From assembly GCA_030433005.1 (NCBI GenBank), contig JAUILQ010000064.1:1-32235 (forward strand): DNA of 32,235 nt, in the 5' to 3' direction. Positions 15,467 to 23,286 of this stretch are shown here, piece by piece; position 1 is the first letter of the stretch; each line of letters begins with the position of its first letter. The translations under genes were made by a program, and so were the position numbers. The stretch is from Alphaproteobacteria bacterium (GTDB lineage: Bacteria > Pseudomonadota > Alphaproteobacteria > Kiloniellales > DSM-21159). Below the pieces are notes generated by a model. The model was given only the letters and a program-made list of their open reading frames with translations. It was not told where the DNA came from and searched no databases.

Positions 15467-17443
15467 ATGGCCGGGGAGTCCGGAAAGCCGGAGGGGAGCG
15501 GGCCGCGGAACGCCGGGCCCTACGACAGCCCGCTGCTGCGCTGGACGCTGCTCGCCATTGCCGCAGCGATGCTCTGGCTGTTCCTGCTGCGCGCCGAGGA
15601 GCGCGAGGCGGTTATCGAGCTGCCCTACTCGGAGTTCCGCCTGCTGGTCGCCGAGGGCGAGGTCGAGCGCGTCGTCTTCCGCGGCGAGGCGATCGAGGGC
15701 CGGCTCGTCGACCCGCGGCCCCTCGGGGGCGAGAGGGGCGCGCCCGGCGGCGAGAGCGCGGCCTTCGCCACGCGCCTGCCGCCGGCCGACGATCCCGGGC
15801 TGATGGAGCTCCTGACCGAGAACGGCGTCGAGGTCGTGGCCGAGGCGCCGAGCGACGGCTCCTGGCTCGGCGCCGTCCTGCCCTGGGTGCTGATCCTCGG
15901 CTTCTGGTGGTTCGTCTGGCACCGCATGGCCGGCGGGCTGGGCGGCCTCGGCGGCGGCGGCCTCGGCGGCGGCAAGGGCGGCATCCAGGGCTTCCTGCGC
16001 GGGCGCAGCCGCAAGGTCGAGAGGCAGAGCGCGCCGAAGGTCCGCTTCGCCGACGTCGCCGGCCAGGACAACGCCAAGCGCGAGGTCGCCGAGTTGCTGG
16101 AGTTCCTGCGCGACCCCGAGCGCTACGGCCGGCTCGGTGCCGAGGTGCCGCACGGCATCCTGCTGGAGGGCGCGCCGGGCACCGGCAAGACGCTGCTGGC
16201 CCGGGCCCTGGCCGGCGAGGCGCAGGTGCCCTTCTTCCACACCTCGGCCTCCGAGTTCATCGAGGTCTTCGTCGGCGTCGGCGCGAGCCGCGTGCGCCAG
16301 CTCTTCGAGGACGCCAAGAAGGCGGCGCCCAGCATCGTCTTCATCGACGAGCTGGACTCGGTCGGCCGGGTGCGCGGCGCCGGCTTCGGCGGCGGCCACG
16401 ACGAGCGTGAGCAGACGCTGAACCAGATCCTGGCCGAGATGGACGGCTTCGAGGGCCACGAGGCGGTGGTCGTGCTGGCCGCGACCAACCGGCCCGACGT
16501 GCTCGACCCGGCGCTGCTGCGCCCCGGCCGCTTCGACCGCCACATCACCCTGGAGCTGCCGGACCTGGCGGCGCGCGAGGCGATCCTCAAGGTCCACTGC
16601 GCCAAGGTGCCCTTGGCCTCGGACGTCGACCTCTCGCAGGTCGCCGCCGGCACGCCCGGCTTCTCCGGCGCGGACCTCAAGAACCTGGTCAACGAGGCGG
16701 CCATGGCGGCAGCCCGCGAGGGCGCCGGCAAGGTCGCGGCGCGCCACTTCGAGGAGATGCGCGACCGCATCATGATGGGCAGCCTGCGCACCCTGGCGAT
16801 CCGCGACGACGAGCGCCACCGCCTGGCGGTCCACGAGTCCGGCCACACCGCGGCAGCCTACTACCTGCCGACCGCCGACCCGCTGCACAAGGTGACCATC
16901 ATCCCGCGCGGCCGCTCGCTCGGCAGCACCCACCAGCTGCCCGAGCTGGAGCGCCACACGCTGCCCGAGGACTACCTGCGCGACCGCCTGGCGGTGATGC
17001 TCGCCGGCCGCGCCGCCGAGCGCCGCTTCCTGGGCACGCTTTCCTCCGGCGCCGACCAGGACATCCGCATGGCGACCGAGCTGGCGCGCCGCATGGTCGG
17101 GCGCTGGGGCATGTCCGAGGAGATCGGCCCGGTCGACGTGCGCGACAGCGACGAGCACCCCTTCCTCGGCCGCGAGTTCGCCCAGCCGCGCCGCTTCTCG
17201 GAGGAGACGGCGAAGGCCGCCGACGTCGCGGTCAAGCGCCTGCTGAGCGAGGCGGAAGAGCGCGCCGACGCCCTGCTGGAGCGCCACCGCGCCGAGTTCG
17301 AGCGCCTGGTCGCCGCCCTGGAGCAGAAGGAGACGCTCGACCGCGTCGCCATCGCCGGCTGCCTCGGCCCGCGCGAGGTGCCGGCGGCGGGGCGGAAAGA
17401 GGGACGGCGTCCGAAGGCACGCGAGGACGAGGCCGGGGAGTAG
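15467..17443 (+). CDS. FtsH-type ATP-dependent zinc metalloprotease (paralogue)
   Basis: 658-residue membrane-anchored AAA+ protease. In order: TM1 (about 23-41), a short periplasmic domain, TM2 (about 134-151), a Gly-rich linker (156-174), the AAA module and the peptidase. The AAA module has Walker A GAPGTGKT (235-242), pore loop FVGVGA (268-273), Walker B VFIDELD (291-297) and second region of homology NRPDVLDPALLRPGRFDR (341-358). The peptidase has HESGH (456-460) and a third ligand Asp near 532. All catalytic residues are present. The Ala in Walker A (usually Pro) and Ser in HESGH (usually Ala) mark a divergent copy, not the housekeeping ftsH, which usually sits with tilS/hflKC. Nothing cell-cycle related is nearby; a stress or low-oxygen role is inferred from the upstream box. 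Confidence 0.92.
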   Translation: MAGESGKPEGSGPRNAGPYDSPLLRWTLLAIAAAMLWLFLLRAEEREAVIELPYSEFRLLVAEGEVERVVFRGEAIEGRLVDPRPLGGERGAPGGESAAFATRLPPADDPGLMELLTENGVEVVAEAPSDGSWLGAVLPWVLILGFWWFVWHRMAGGLGGLGGGGLGGGKGGIQGFLRGRSRKVERQSAPKVRFADVAGQDNAKREVAELLEFLRDPERYGRLGAEVPHGILLEGAPGTGKTLLARALAGEAQVPFFHTSASEFIEVFVGVGASRVRQLFEDAKKAAPSIVFIDELDSVGRVRGAGFGGGHDEREQTLNQILAEMDGFEGHEAVVVLAATNRPDVLDPALLRPGRFDRHITLELPDLAAREAILKVHCAKVPLASDVDLSQVAAGTPGFSGADLKNLVNEAAMAAAREGAGKVAARHFEEMRDRIMMGSLRTLAIRDDERHRLAVHESGHTAAAYYLPTADPLHKVTIIPRGRSLGSTHQLPELERHTLPEDYLRDRLAVMLAGRAAERRFLGTLSSGADQDIRMATELARRMVGRWGMSEEIGPVDVRDSDEHPFLGREFAQPRRFSEETAKAADVAVKRLLSEAEERADALLERHRAEFERLVAALEQKETLDRVAIAGCLGPREVPAAGRKEGRRPKAREDEAGE

Positions 17444-17450
17444 GCGCCGC

Positions 17451-17915
17451 TCAGCCTTCGGCCAGCAGCCTCTCCAGTTCGTCGAGGAGCGCGGCCTGGG
17501 CCGGATTGATCTTCTCGCGCGCGGTCGGCAGGGCGAACCAGGCGGCGCGGTCGACCTCGGGCACCGAGATGCGCCGGCCGGAACGCGGCGGCCACTCCAG
17601 CTCGAAGCGGTTGGAGCGGATCGCCGCCGGGTCGGCCTCGGCCTCGACGGCCCAGGCGCGCACCCGCTTGCCGGCCTTCTGGCGGATCTCGGCGAGCGGC
17701 AGGAAGCGGCCCTCGACGGCGAGGCCGGTCTCCTCGGCCAGCTCGCGCCGGGCGGCGGCGAGCGGCGCCTCGCCGGCGTCGGGCTCGCCCTTCGGGATCG
17801 ACCAGGCGCCGGCCTCCTTCTTCGCCCAGAAGGGACCGCCGGGATGCACCAGGAAGACCTCGAGATTGCCGCCGCCGCGCCGGTAGAGCAGCAGGCCCGC
17901 GCTCAGCTTCGCCAT
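17451..17915 (-). CDS. NUDIX hydrolase
   Basis: 154-residue nucleoside-diphosphate-linked pyrophosphohydrolase. The complete Nudix box Gx5Ex7REUxEExGU is visible: Gly43, Glu49, Arg57-Glu58-Leu59, Glu61-Glu62, Gly64. The N-terminus MAKLSAGLLLYRRGGGNLEVFLVHPGGPFW and 'GAWSIPKGE' resemble the Ap4A/dinucleoside polyphosphate-like subgroup, but the substrate cannot be fixed. It is convergent with the FtsH paralogue (7 bp between stops) and divergent from the BCAM0308-family gene. Confidence 0.9.
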   Translation of the reverse strand: MAKLSAGLLLYRRGGGNLEVFLVHPGGPFWAKKEAGAWSIPKGEPDAGEAPLAAARRELAEETGLAVEGRFLPLAEIRQKAGKRVRAWAVEAEADPAAIRSNRFELEWPPRSGRRISVPEVDRAAWFALPTAREKINPAQAALLDELERLLAEG

Positions 17916-17961
17916 GGCGCCAGCGTGGCCGCCGGGGCGGTCGCGGGCAAGGGCCGAGCGC

Positions 17962-17979
17962 CCTTGCGCTGGATCAAGG
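17962..17979 (+). promoter_or_regulatory. FixK/FNR box (anaerobox)
   Basis: CCTTGCGCTGGATCAAGG. Read on the minus strand the core TTGATCCAGCGCAA fits TTG(A/C)-N6-(T/G)CAA, the FixK/FnrL consensus, and the outer CCTTG/CAAGG arms are palindromic. It lies about 90 bp before the BCAM0308-family gene and 47 bp before the divergent NUDIX gene, so it could serve either. A low-oxygen role fits the zinc-ribbon gene and the haemoglobin gene after it. Confidence 0.6.
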
Positions 17980-18067
17980 CCATCGCCTTCCCGGGGCCTC
18001 AGGATGACCGTCGGGCCGGACCGGCGGGCACCGGGGTGCCGCCGCGCCGGCGCGAGGGAGCCAGCCC

Positions 18068-18595
18068 ATGAAGCGGGATGCCATGCAGGGCGCGGGACAC
18101 GGCCGCGATCGACGGACGGCCGGCCACGCCCAGGAGGACCACGTCATCGACCCCTATCTGGCGCGCGCCAAGCGCCAGGGACCGGCACGCTGCAGCGGCT
18201 GCGGCGCCGTCTTTCAGGCCGGGCGCTGGCAATGGGCCGGGGCGCCGGGGGCCGAGGCGCCGGGGGCCGAAGAGGCCCTCTGCCCGGCCTGCGAGCGCGC
18301 GCGCGACGACTATCCCGCCGGCGTGGTGACCCTCGGCGGTGCCTTCCTGGCGGCCCACCGCGACGAGATCCTGGGGCTGATCCGCCATCAGGAAGCGCTG
18401 GAGAAGGGCGAGCACCCGCTCAACCGCATCCTCTCCCTGCGCGAGATCGAGGGCGGGCTGGAGATCGCGACTGCCGACATCCACCTGCCGCGGCGTCTCG
18501 GCGAGGCGCTGCACCGCGCCTACGGCGGCGAGCTGGACTATCGCTACGAGCCCGAGCGCTACTTCCTGCGGGTCGCCTGGTCGCGCGACGCCTGA
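18068..18595 (+). CDS. BCAM0308 family zinc-ribbon protein
   Basis: 175 residues. The zinc ribbon is formed by Cys42-x2-Cys45 and Cys72-x2-Cys75, with 'GAVFQAGRWQW' after the first pair. 'HPLNRILSLREIEGGLEIATADIHLPRRLGEALHRAYGGELDYRYEPERYFLRV' (in parts) matches the NMD3-like core of the BCAM0308 family. The founding gene belongs to the low-oxygen-activated locus of Burkholderia cenocepacia, and the FixK/FNR box upstream agrees. The molecular function is not established. A good ribosome site (GAGGGAG, 8 nt) supports the ATG at 18068. A short duplicated segment (two tandem GAEAPGAE-like units, residues ~58-68) sits between the cysteine pairs. Confidence 0.88.
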   Translation: MKRDAMQGAGHGRDRRTAGHAQEDHVIDPYLARAKRQGPARCSGCGAVFQAGRWQWAGAPGAEAPGAEEALCPACERARDDYPAGVVTLGGAFLAAHRDEILGLIRHQEALEKGEHPLNRILSLREIEGGLEIATADIHLPRRLGEALHRAYGGELDYRYEPERYFLRVAWSRDA

Positions 18596-18708
18596 GCCGG
18601 CCGGGAGGGCCGGGGCGGGTGCCAAGACGCCGCATTGCGGCAGGGCGGCCCGAGCGGCTAGCGTCCTCCTCGTTCGAACACCTCCGATTCGAGAGGCCCG
18701 AGTCCGCG

Positions 18709-19170
18709 ATGGAGCAGCCCCGCCTCCACGGCAACCCCCTGCGCCTGCCGGTCCACCCGGAGATCACCGAGGACCTGATCGAGACGCTGGTGCGCGCCTT
18801 CTACGCCAAGGTCCGCCGCGATCCCGACCTTGGTCCGATCTTCGCCGGCGTGGTCGGCGACGACTGGGAGCCGCACCTGGAGAAGATGTTCGCCTTCTGG
18901 TCGTCGGTGACCCGCAAGACCGGCCGCTACCAGGGCAAGCCGGTGCCGGCGCACTTCAAGCTGGAGGGCCTGGAGCCGCGCCACTTCGCGCGCTGGCTGA
19001 CGCTGTTCCGCGAGACCGCCGACGAGGTCTGCGCCGCCGAGGCCGTCGACCCGGCGGTCGCGGGAATCTTCGTGGCGCGCGCCGAGAAGATCGCCGAGAG
19101 CCTGCAGCTCGCGCTGTTCTACAAGCCCGGTTTTTCGCCGGCCTTCGGCGCGGCGCCGTCGCGCAGCTGA
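18709..19170 (+). CDS. Group III truncated haemoglobin
   Basis: 153-residue globin of the trHbP (group III) class, a cytosolic haem protein linked to oxygen, nitric oxide or peroxide chemistry under low oxygen. Visible features are the B-helix 'AFYAKVRRDPDLGPIF' with Phe31-Tyr32 (B9/B10), His56 and Trp64 in the E-helix region, and 'PAHFKLEGLEPRHFARWLTLF', where His82 is the likely proximal ligand with His92 close by. It starts at the ATG at 18709, 113 bp after the BCAM0308-family gene; no other start suits the family length. It is convergent with udh, with only 21 bp between stops and no terminator visible. Co-regulation with the upstream gene by the FixK/FNR box is plausible. Confidence 0.9.
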   Translation: MEQPRLHGNPLRLPVHPEITEDLIETLVRAFYAKVRRDPDLGPIFAGVVGDDWEPHLEKMFAFWSSVTRKTGRYQGKPVPAHFKLEGLEPRHFARWLTLFRETADEVCAAEAVDPAVAGIFVARAEKIAESLQLALFYKPGFSPAFGAAPSRS

Positions 19171-19191
19171 CGCCCGCGCGCGCCGCCCGGC

Positions 19192-19986
19192 TCAGTCCTC
19201 GAAGTGGCCGACGGCGGCGAAGCCGCCGCCCTGGAAGCGCACGGCCGGGTCCTCGGGATCCTGGCGCGGCTGGGCGGCCTCGACCTTGGCGCGGAAGCGC
19301 TCGGAGCTGTCCTTCGGCGTCCACCCCAGGAAGGCGGCGTGGCCGTTGTCCCACCACTGCTCGCGGTTGGCCGAGGCGCCGTAGACCATCGTGTGGCCGA
19401 CCCGCGTCGCCTCGAAGACCGCCTTGATCAGCGCCACGAAGTCGTCGGGGCTGAGCCAGGTCGCCAGCATGCGGCGGTCCTTCGGCTCCGGAAAGCAGGA
19501 GCCGATGCGCACCGCGACGTTCTCCAGCCCGAACTTGTCGTAGTAGTAGCGGCCCAGGTTCTCGCCGAAGCACTTGGACAGGCCGTAGAGGCTGTCGGGC
19601 CGGAACGGCGAGGCGCCGTCGAGCCGGTCCTCGCGGCGGTGGAAGCCGATCGCGTGGTTCGAGCTGGCGAAGAGGATGCGCGGGGCGCCCAGGCGCCGGG
19701 CCGCGTCGAAGAGGTTGTAGGTGCCGCGGAAGTTGGCCTCGAGGATCGCCTCGAAGCGGTCCTCGACCGAGACCCCGCCGAGATGGACGATGCCGTCGCA
19801 GCCCTCGACCAGGCGGTCGACCGCGGCGGCGTCGGCGAGATCGCAGGGCACGACCTCCTCGCCCGCGCCGGCCTCGCCCAGCTCGGCGATGTCGGACAGG
19901 CGCAGCACGGCGGCATAGCCGGCCAGCTTCTCGCGCAGCATCCGGCCGAGGCCGCCGGCGGCGCCGGTGATGAGAAGACGGTTCAT
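19192..19986 (-). CDS. udh: Uronate dehydrogenase (NAD-dependent)
   Basis: 264-residue extended/intermediate SDR that oxidises D-galacturonate or D-glucuronate at C1 to the aldaro-1,5-lactone in the cytosol. It has the Rossmann motif GAAGGLG (8-14), the conserved 'FASSNHAIGFHRR' segment (106-118) seen in bacterial uronate dehydrogenases, and the catalytic Tyr134-x3-Lys138. Length matches the Agrobacterium and Pseudomonas enzymes. It lies 28 bp after dctM with AAGGGAG before the ATG, so it is the last gene of dctP-dctQ-dctM-udh. The partner enzymes for the product are on the opposite strand at 24199-27159. Confidence 0.93.
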   Translation of the reverse strand: MNRLLITGAAGGLGRMLREKLAGYAAVLRLSDIAELGEAGAGEEVVPCDLADAAAVDRLVEGCDGIVHLGGVSVEDRFEAILEANFRGTYNLFDAARRLGAPRILFASSNHAIGFHRREDRLDGASPFRPDSLYGLSKCFGENLGRYYYDKFGLENVAVRIGSCFPEPKDRRMLATWLSPDDFVALIKAVFEATRVGHTMVYGASANREQWWDNGHAAFLGWTPKDSSERFRAKVEAAQPRQDPEDPAVRFQGGGFAAVGHFED

Positions 19987-20014
19987 CGTGGAGCTCCCTT
20001 GGTGGACGCGCAGC

Positions 20015-21295
20015 CTACCCCAGCCAGCCGGGCAGGGTCATGGAGACCGCGGGGATGAAGGTGGTCAGCATCAGCGCGACCAGGATCGCCAGGTAGAAGG
20101 GCCAGATGGTGACCACGGCGCGCTCGATCTTGACCCCGCCGATGGCGCAGCCGACGAACAGGCAGGCGCCGACCGGCGGCGTGCAGAGGCCGAGGCCGAG
20201 GTTCATCATCAGGATCATGCCGAACTGGATCGGGTCCATGCCGAAGGACAGGACGACCGGCAGGAAGATCGGCGTGCAGATCAGGATCAGCGCCGCCATG
20301 TCCATGATCATGCCGAGCACCAGCAGCATCAGGTTGAGCATGAGCAGGATGACGATCGGGTCGCTGGAGATCGCGGTCAGCGCCTCGGTCAGCTGGTCGG
20401 GCACCCGGTAGAGCGCCAGCAGGTAGGCGAAGGCCGTCGCGCAGCCGACCAGGATCATCACCATCGCCGTGGTGCGCACCGAGTGGATCACGGCGATCCG
20501 GAACTTCGCCCAGCTGAGCTCGCGGTAGGCGAGCGTCGTGATGACCAGGGCGTAGATCACCCCGAAGGCCCCGGACTCGGTGACGGTGAAGACCCCGGAC
20601 AGCACGCCGCCGACGATGATCACCGCGGTGAACAGCCCGGGCACCGCGGTCACCGCGCTGAGCGCCAGGCTGCGCCAGCCGGGAAAGCGCTCGGCGGCGT
20701 AGCCGCGGCGCACCGCCACCACGTAGGCCGCGAGCGCCAGGCAGACGCACATGATGACGCCGGGCACGATGCCGGCGATGAACAGCTTCGACACCGAGAT
20801 GCCGCCGCCGGCGGCGACGGCGTAGAGGATCATGTTGTGGCTCGGCGGGATCAGGATGCCGGCCAGCGACGAAGTCACGGTGACGTTGACCGCGTAGTCG
20901 GGATCGTAGCCCTTGTCCTTCATCACCGGGATCAGGATCGAGCCGAGCGCCGAGACGTCGGCGACCGCCGAGCCCGAGATGCCGCCGAACAGCATCGAGG
21001 AGAAGACGTTGACCTGGCCGAGGCCGCCGCGGATCGAGCCGACAGCCGCGGCGGCCAGGCGCACCAGACGCTGCGCGATGCCGCCGTGCAGCATCAGCTC
21101 GCCGGCGAAGATGAAGAAGGGGATCGCCAGCAGCGAGAACACCGAGATGCCGGAGAGGATGCGCTGGAAGGCGATGAGCAGCGGCAGCCCCTCGTAGGCG
21201 AAGGCGGCGACGGCGGCGACGCCCAGGGCGAAGGCCACGGGAATGCCGATGACGACCGAGACGGCGAAGACGCCGAGCAGGATGGCCAGGCCCAT
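20015..21295 (-). CDS. TRAP transporter large permease DctM (uronate locus)
   Basis: 426-residue large permease of the TRAP system in the uronate locus. It has about 11-12 hydrophobic segments with signatures 'FGGISGSAVADVSALGSI', 'LAGILIPPSHNMILYAV', 'FTVTESGAFGVIYA' and 'LGLCTPPVGACLFVG'. It begins 4 bp after the dctQ stop and ends 28 bp before udh. The gene context makes a hexuronate the likely substrate. Confidence 0.93.
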   Translation of the reverse strand: MGLAILLGVFAVSVVIGIPVAFALGVAAVAAFAYEGLPLLIAFQRILSGISVFSLLAIPFFIFAGELMLHGGIAQRLVRLAAAAVGSIRGGLGQVNVFSSMLFGGISGSAVADVSALGSILIPVMKDKGYDPDYAVNVTVTSSLAGILIPPSHNMILYAVAAGGGISVSKLFIAGIVPGVIMCVCLALAAYVVAVRRGYAAERFPGWRSLALSAVTAVPGLFTAVIIVGGVLSGVFTVTESGAFGVIYALVITTLAYRELSWAKFRIAVIHSVRTTAMVMILVGCATAFAYLLALYRVPDQLTEALTAISSDPIVILLMLNLMLLVLGMIMDMAALILICTPIFLPVVLSFGMDPIQFGMILMMNLGLGLCTPPVGACLFVGCAIGGVKIERAVVTIWPFYLAILVALMLTTFIPAVSMTLPGWLG

Positions 21296-21299
21296 CGGC

Positions 21300-21947
21300 T
21301 CAGTCCTCCCGGCCCGGGCGGGCCCCGACGTCGCGTGGCCGGTCCCGCGGGGCCTCGCTCGGCAGGTCGAGCGCCTCCGCGGTCAGCGGGACCGGCCCGT
21401 CGAGCTCGGCGTGCATCGCCTCGTCGCCGGGGAAGCGGCCGAGCGCGCGCCGCAGGGCGCGGCTGGCGGCGAACAGAACCAGCAGCCAGCCGCAGACGAC
21501 GAGCGGCAGGCTGCGCAGACCCTCGGGCAGGTCGAGCAGCGGGATCGAGGTCGTCCACTTGAAGACCACCAGGTCCCAGGAATTGAGTGCCATCAGCAGC
21601 CCGAAGCCGGCCATCACCAGGTCGCCGAGCACGAGCAGCGCGACGCGCGCCGGGCGAGGCAGGGCGTCGCGGAAGAAGTCGACCGAGAGGTGGCGCTGCT
21701 CCTGCACGCCGACCGCGGCCGACAGGAAGGTGATCACCACGATCAGGAGCAGGCCGAGCTGCTCGGCCCAGGTCGGCGTCTCGTTGAGCACGTAGCGGCC
21801 GAACACCAGCCAGCCGAAGATCGCGATCAGCACCACCAGGCAGCCGCCGGAGATCAGCGTGACGAGGCGCGCCAGGCCGCCGAGCAGCAGATCGAGCAGG
21901 CGTTCGGCCCGGCTCTCGCCCGGGCCGGGAAGCACTTGTCTGGTCAT
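21300..21947 (-). CDS. TRAP transporter small permease DctQ (uronate locus)
   Basis: Small permease with four hydrophobic segments (about residues 25-50, 60-80, 105-125 and 145-170), including 'WLVFGRYVLNETPTWAEQLGLLLIV', the usual DctQ second helix. I annotate the ATG at 21947 (215 residues). However, a TTG at 21992 preceded by GGGAG at 6 nt would add 15 residues and has the better ribosome site, so the start is uncertain. Its C-terminus carries an acidic/proline extension. It is the second gene of dctP-dctQ-dctM-udh, after a strong hairpin. Confidence 0.88.
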   Translation of the reverse strand: MTRQVLPGPGESRAERLLDLLLGGLARLVTLISGGCLVVLIAIFGWLVFGRYVLNETPTWAEQLGLLLIVVITFLSAAVGVQEQRHLSVDFFRDALPRPARVALLVLGDLVMAGFGLLMALNSWDLVVFKWTTSIPLLDLPEGLRSLPLVVCGWLLVLFAASRALRRALGRFPGDEAMHAELDGPVPLTAEALDLPSEAPRDRPRDVGARPGRED

Positions 21948-22018
21948 GGGCGGCGACTCATGGAGGGCGGCGATCCGGCTGGCGGGCGGCAAGCAACGCT
22001 CCCGGGCCCGTCAAGAAA

Positions 22019-22051
22019 GGGCCGGCCGGACGCTTGGCGTCCGGCCGGCCC
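22019..22051 (-). terminator. Intercistronic hairpin/attenuator between dctP and dctQ
   Basis: A perfect 15-bp inverted repeat (GGGCCGGCCGGACGC at 22019-22033 and its complement at 22037-22051) with a 3-nt loop. On the minus strand it is followed by CCTTTCTTGA. It lies 20 nt after the dctP stop. This resembles an inefficient terminator that lets only part of the transcription into dctQM-udh. Confidence 0.7.
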
Positions 22052-22070
22052 GAGTCGGGCAACGGCAGGG

Positions 22071-23069
22071 TCAGTCGGTGGCCTGGATCTTCTCGACCAG
22101 CGGCCGGATCTCCGGGTTCTTCTCCAGGAAGGCGTCGTAGACCGGCGCCATCGCCGCCTGGAACGCGGCCTTGTCGGCGATGTCGTTGTACTTGACGCCG
22201 GCGGCGACGACCTTCTCGCGGCTCGCCTCGGCACGCTCGGCCCAGAGCTTGCGCTGCAGCTCGGCGCTCTCGCGTGCCGCCTGCCTGACGATCTCCTGGT
22301 CCTCGGCCGACAGCGAGTCCCAGAGCCCCTTGTTGATGCAGAGGCACTCCGGGATGATCAGGTGGCCCGAGTCGGAATAGTAGCCGGCGACCTCGAAGTG
22401 GTTGGTCGACTCGTAGGACGGCCAGTTGTTCTCGGCGCCGTCGATGACGCCGGTCTTCAGCGACTGGTAGACCTCGCCGAAGGCCATCGGCGTGGCGTTG
22501 CCGCCCATCGCCTCGATCATGCCGACGAAGAGGTCGTTGTTCATGACCCGGACCTTCATGCCCTTGACGTCGTCGGGGGTCATGATCGGCTTCTGCGAGT
22601 TGTAGAAGGAGCGCGCGCCGGAATCGTACCAGGCCAGCGGCACCAGGCCCTTCTCGGCCATCGCCGCGCCGATCTCGTCGCCGATCGGGCCGTCCATGAC
22701 CCGGTGCATGTGGTCCATGCCCTTGAAGATGAACGGCAGGGAGACGACGTTGGTCGCCGGCACGACCTGGCCCATCGGCCCGAGGTTGAAGACGGCGAAG
22801 TCGATGCCGCCGAGCCGCACCTGCTCGATCGCGTCCGGCTGCGTGCCGAGCACGCCGGAGTGGTAGGTCTTGGCGGTCAGGCGCCCGTCGGTGCGTTCCT
22901 CGATCTTCTTCGCGAAGTCCTCCATGCCGTGCGAGACCGGATAGTCGGGCACGTGGATGTTCCAGCCGCGCCACTCGGCGGCCGCGTCCGGCGCGGCCAG
23001 CGGCAGCCCGGCGGCCAGCAGCCCGGCCAGGGCGGCCGCGGCCAGCCCGTTCAGTTTCAGCTTGCGCAT
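22071..23069 (-). CDS. TRAP transporter solute-binding protein DctP (uronate locus)
   Basis: 332-residue periplasmic binding protein. The Sec signal peptide covers about residues 1-32 (ending DAAA-EW). The mature part has DctP features: 'HGMEDFAKKIEERTDGRLTAKTY', 'EQVRLGGIDFAVFNLGPMGQ', 'DDVKGMKVRVMNN' (with the conserved Arg that binds the substrate carboxylate), 'GGNATPMAFGEVYQSLKTGVIDGAENNW' and 'GYYSDSGHLIIPECLCIN'. The GGNATP/ENNW pattern is that of sugar-acid (uronate/aldonate)-binding members. The start is the ATG at 23069 because AGGAG lies 5 nt before it; the open frame reaching 23210 runs through the promoter. Confidence 0.94.
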   Translation of the reverse strand: MRKLKLNGLAAAALAGLLAAGLPLAAPDAAAEWRGWNIHVPDYPVSHGMEDFAKKIEERTDGRLTAKTYHSGVLGTQPDAIEQVRLGGIDFAVFNLGPMGQVVPATNVVSLPFIFKGMDHMHRVMDGPIGDEIGAAMAEKGLVPLAWYDSGARSFYNSQKPIMTPDDVKGMKVRVMNNDLFVGMIEAMGGNATPMAFGEVYQSLKTGVIDGAENNWPSYESTNHFEVAGYYSDSGHLIIPECLCINKGLWDSLSAEDQEIVRQAARESAELQRKLWAERAEASREKVVAAGVKYNDIADKAAFQAAMAPVYDAFLEKNPEIRPLVEKIQATD

Positions 23070-23180
23070 GTCATCTCCTCCCTCGTGAGCCCCGGCTCCG
23101 GGCGTCGGGCGGGGCAGGCGCCTTCTGTGTCGCGGCGGCTCGACCTGGCGGACCGCTGCCGTGGCTTTATAGACATCAGA

Positions 23181-23190
23181 CATCATATGA
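23181..23190 (-). promoter_or_regulatory. Candidate regulator half-palindromic operator on the dctP -10
   Basis: CATCATATGA covers the dctP -10 element and is identical to the core of the perfect inverted repeat at 24106-24136 (minus-strand reading). It is a candidate second binding site for the FadR-type regulator encoded between the two sites; binding here would block RNA polymerase. Confidence 0.5.
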
Positions 23191-23210
23191 ATTAGCCTGG
23201 ATAGCGTCAA
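23182..23210 (-). promoter_or_regulatory. Predicted sigma-70 promoter of dctP-dctQ-dctM-udh
   Basis: On the minus strand, TTGACG (23210-23205), a 17-bp spacer and TATGAT (23187-23182): a near-consensus housekeeping promoter about 115 bp before the dctP start codon. Confidence 0.6.
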
Positions 23211-23286
23211 TCATCGAGATCACACGCCGCAATCGGGCTAGACTGCCGCCGGGCTCCCGAGCGGGAGGCACCAGTCGGAGCAGGAG

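Noticed and set aside
13814..17287. 1157-codon minus-strand frame
   Set aside because: Antisense to the FtsH paralogue and out of frame with the glycosylase; translates through the repeat element; no domains.
18655..18700. tRNA-like GTTCGAA segment upstream of the haemoglobin gene
   Set aside because: No acceptor, D or anticodon stems can be drawn around it.
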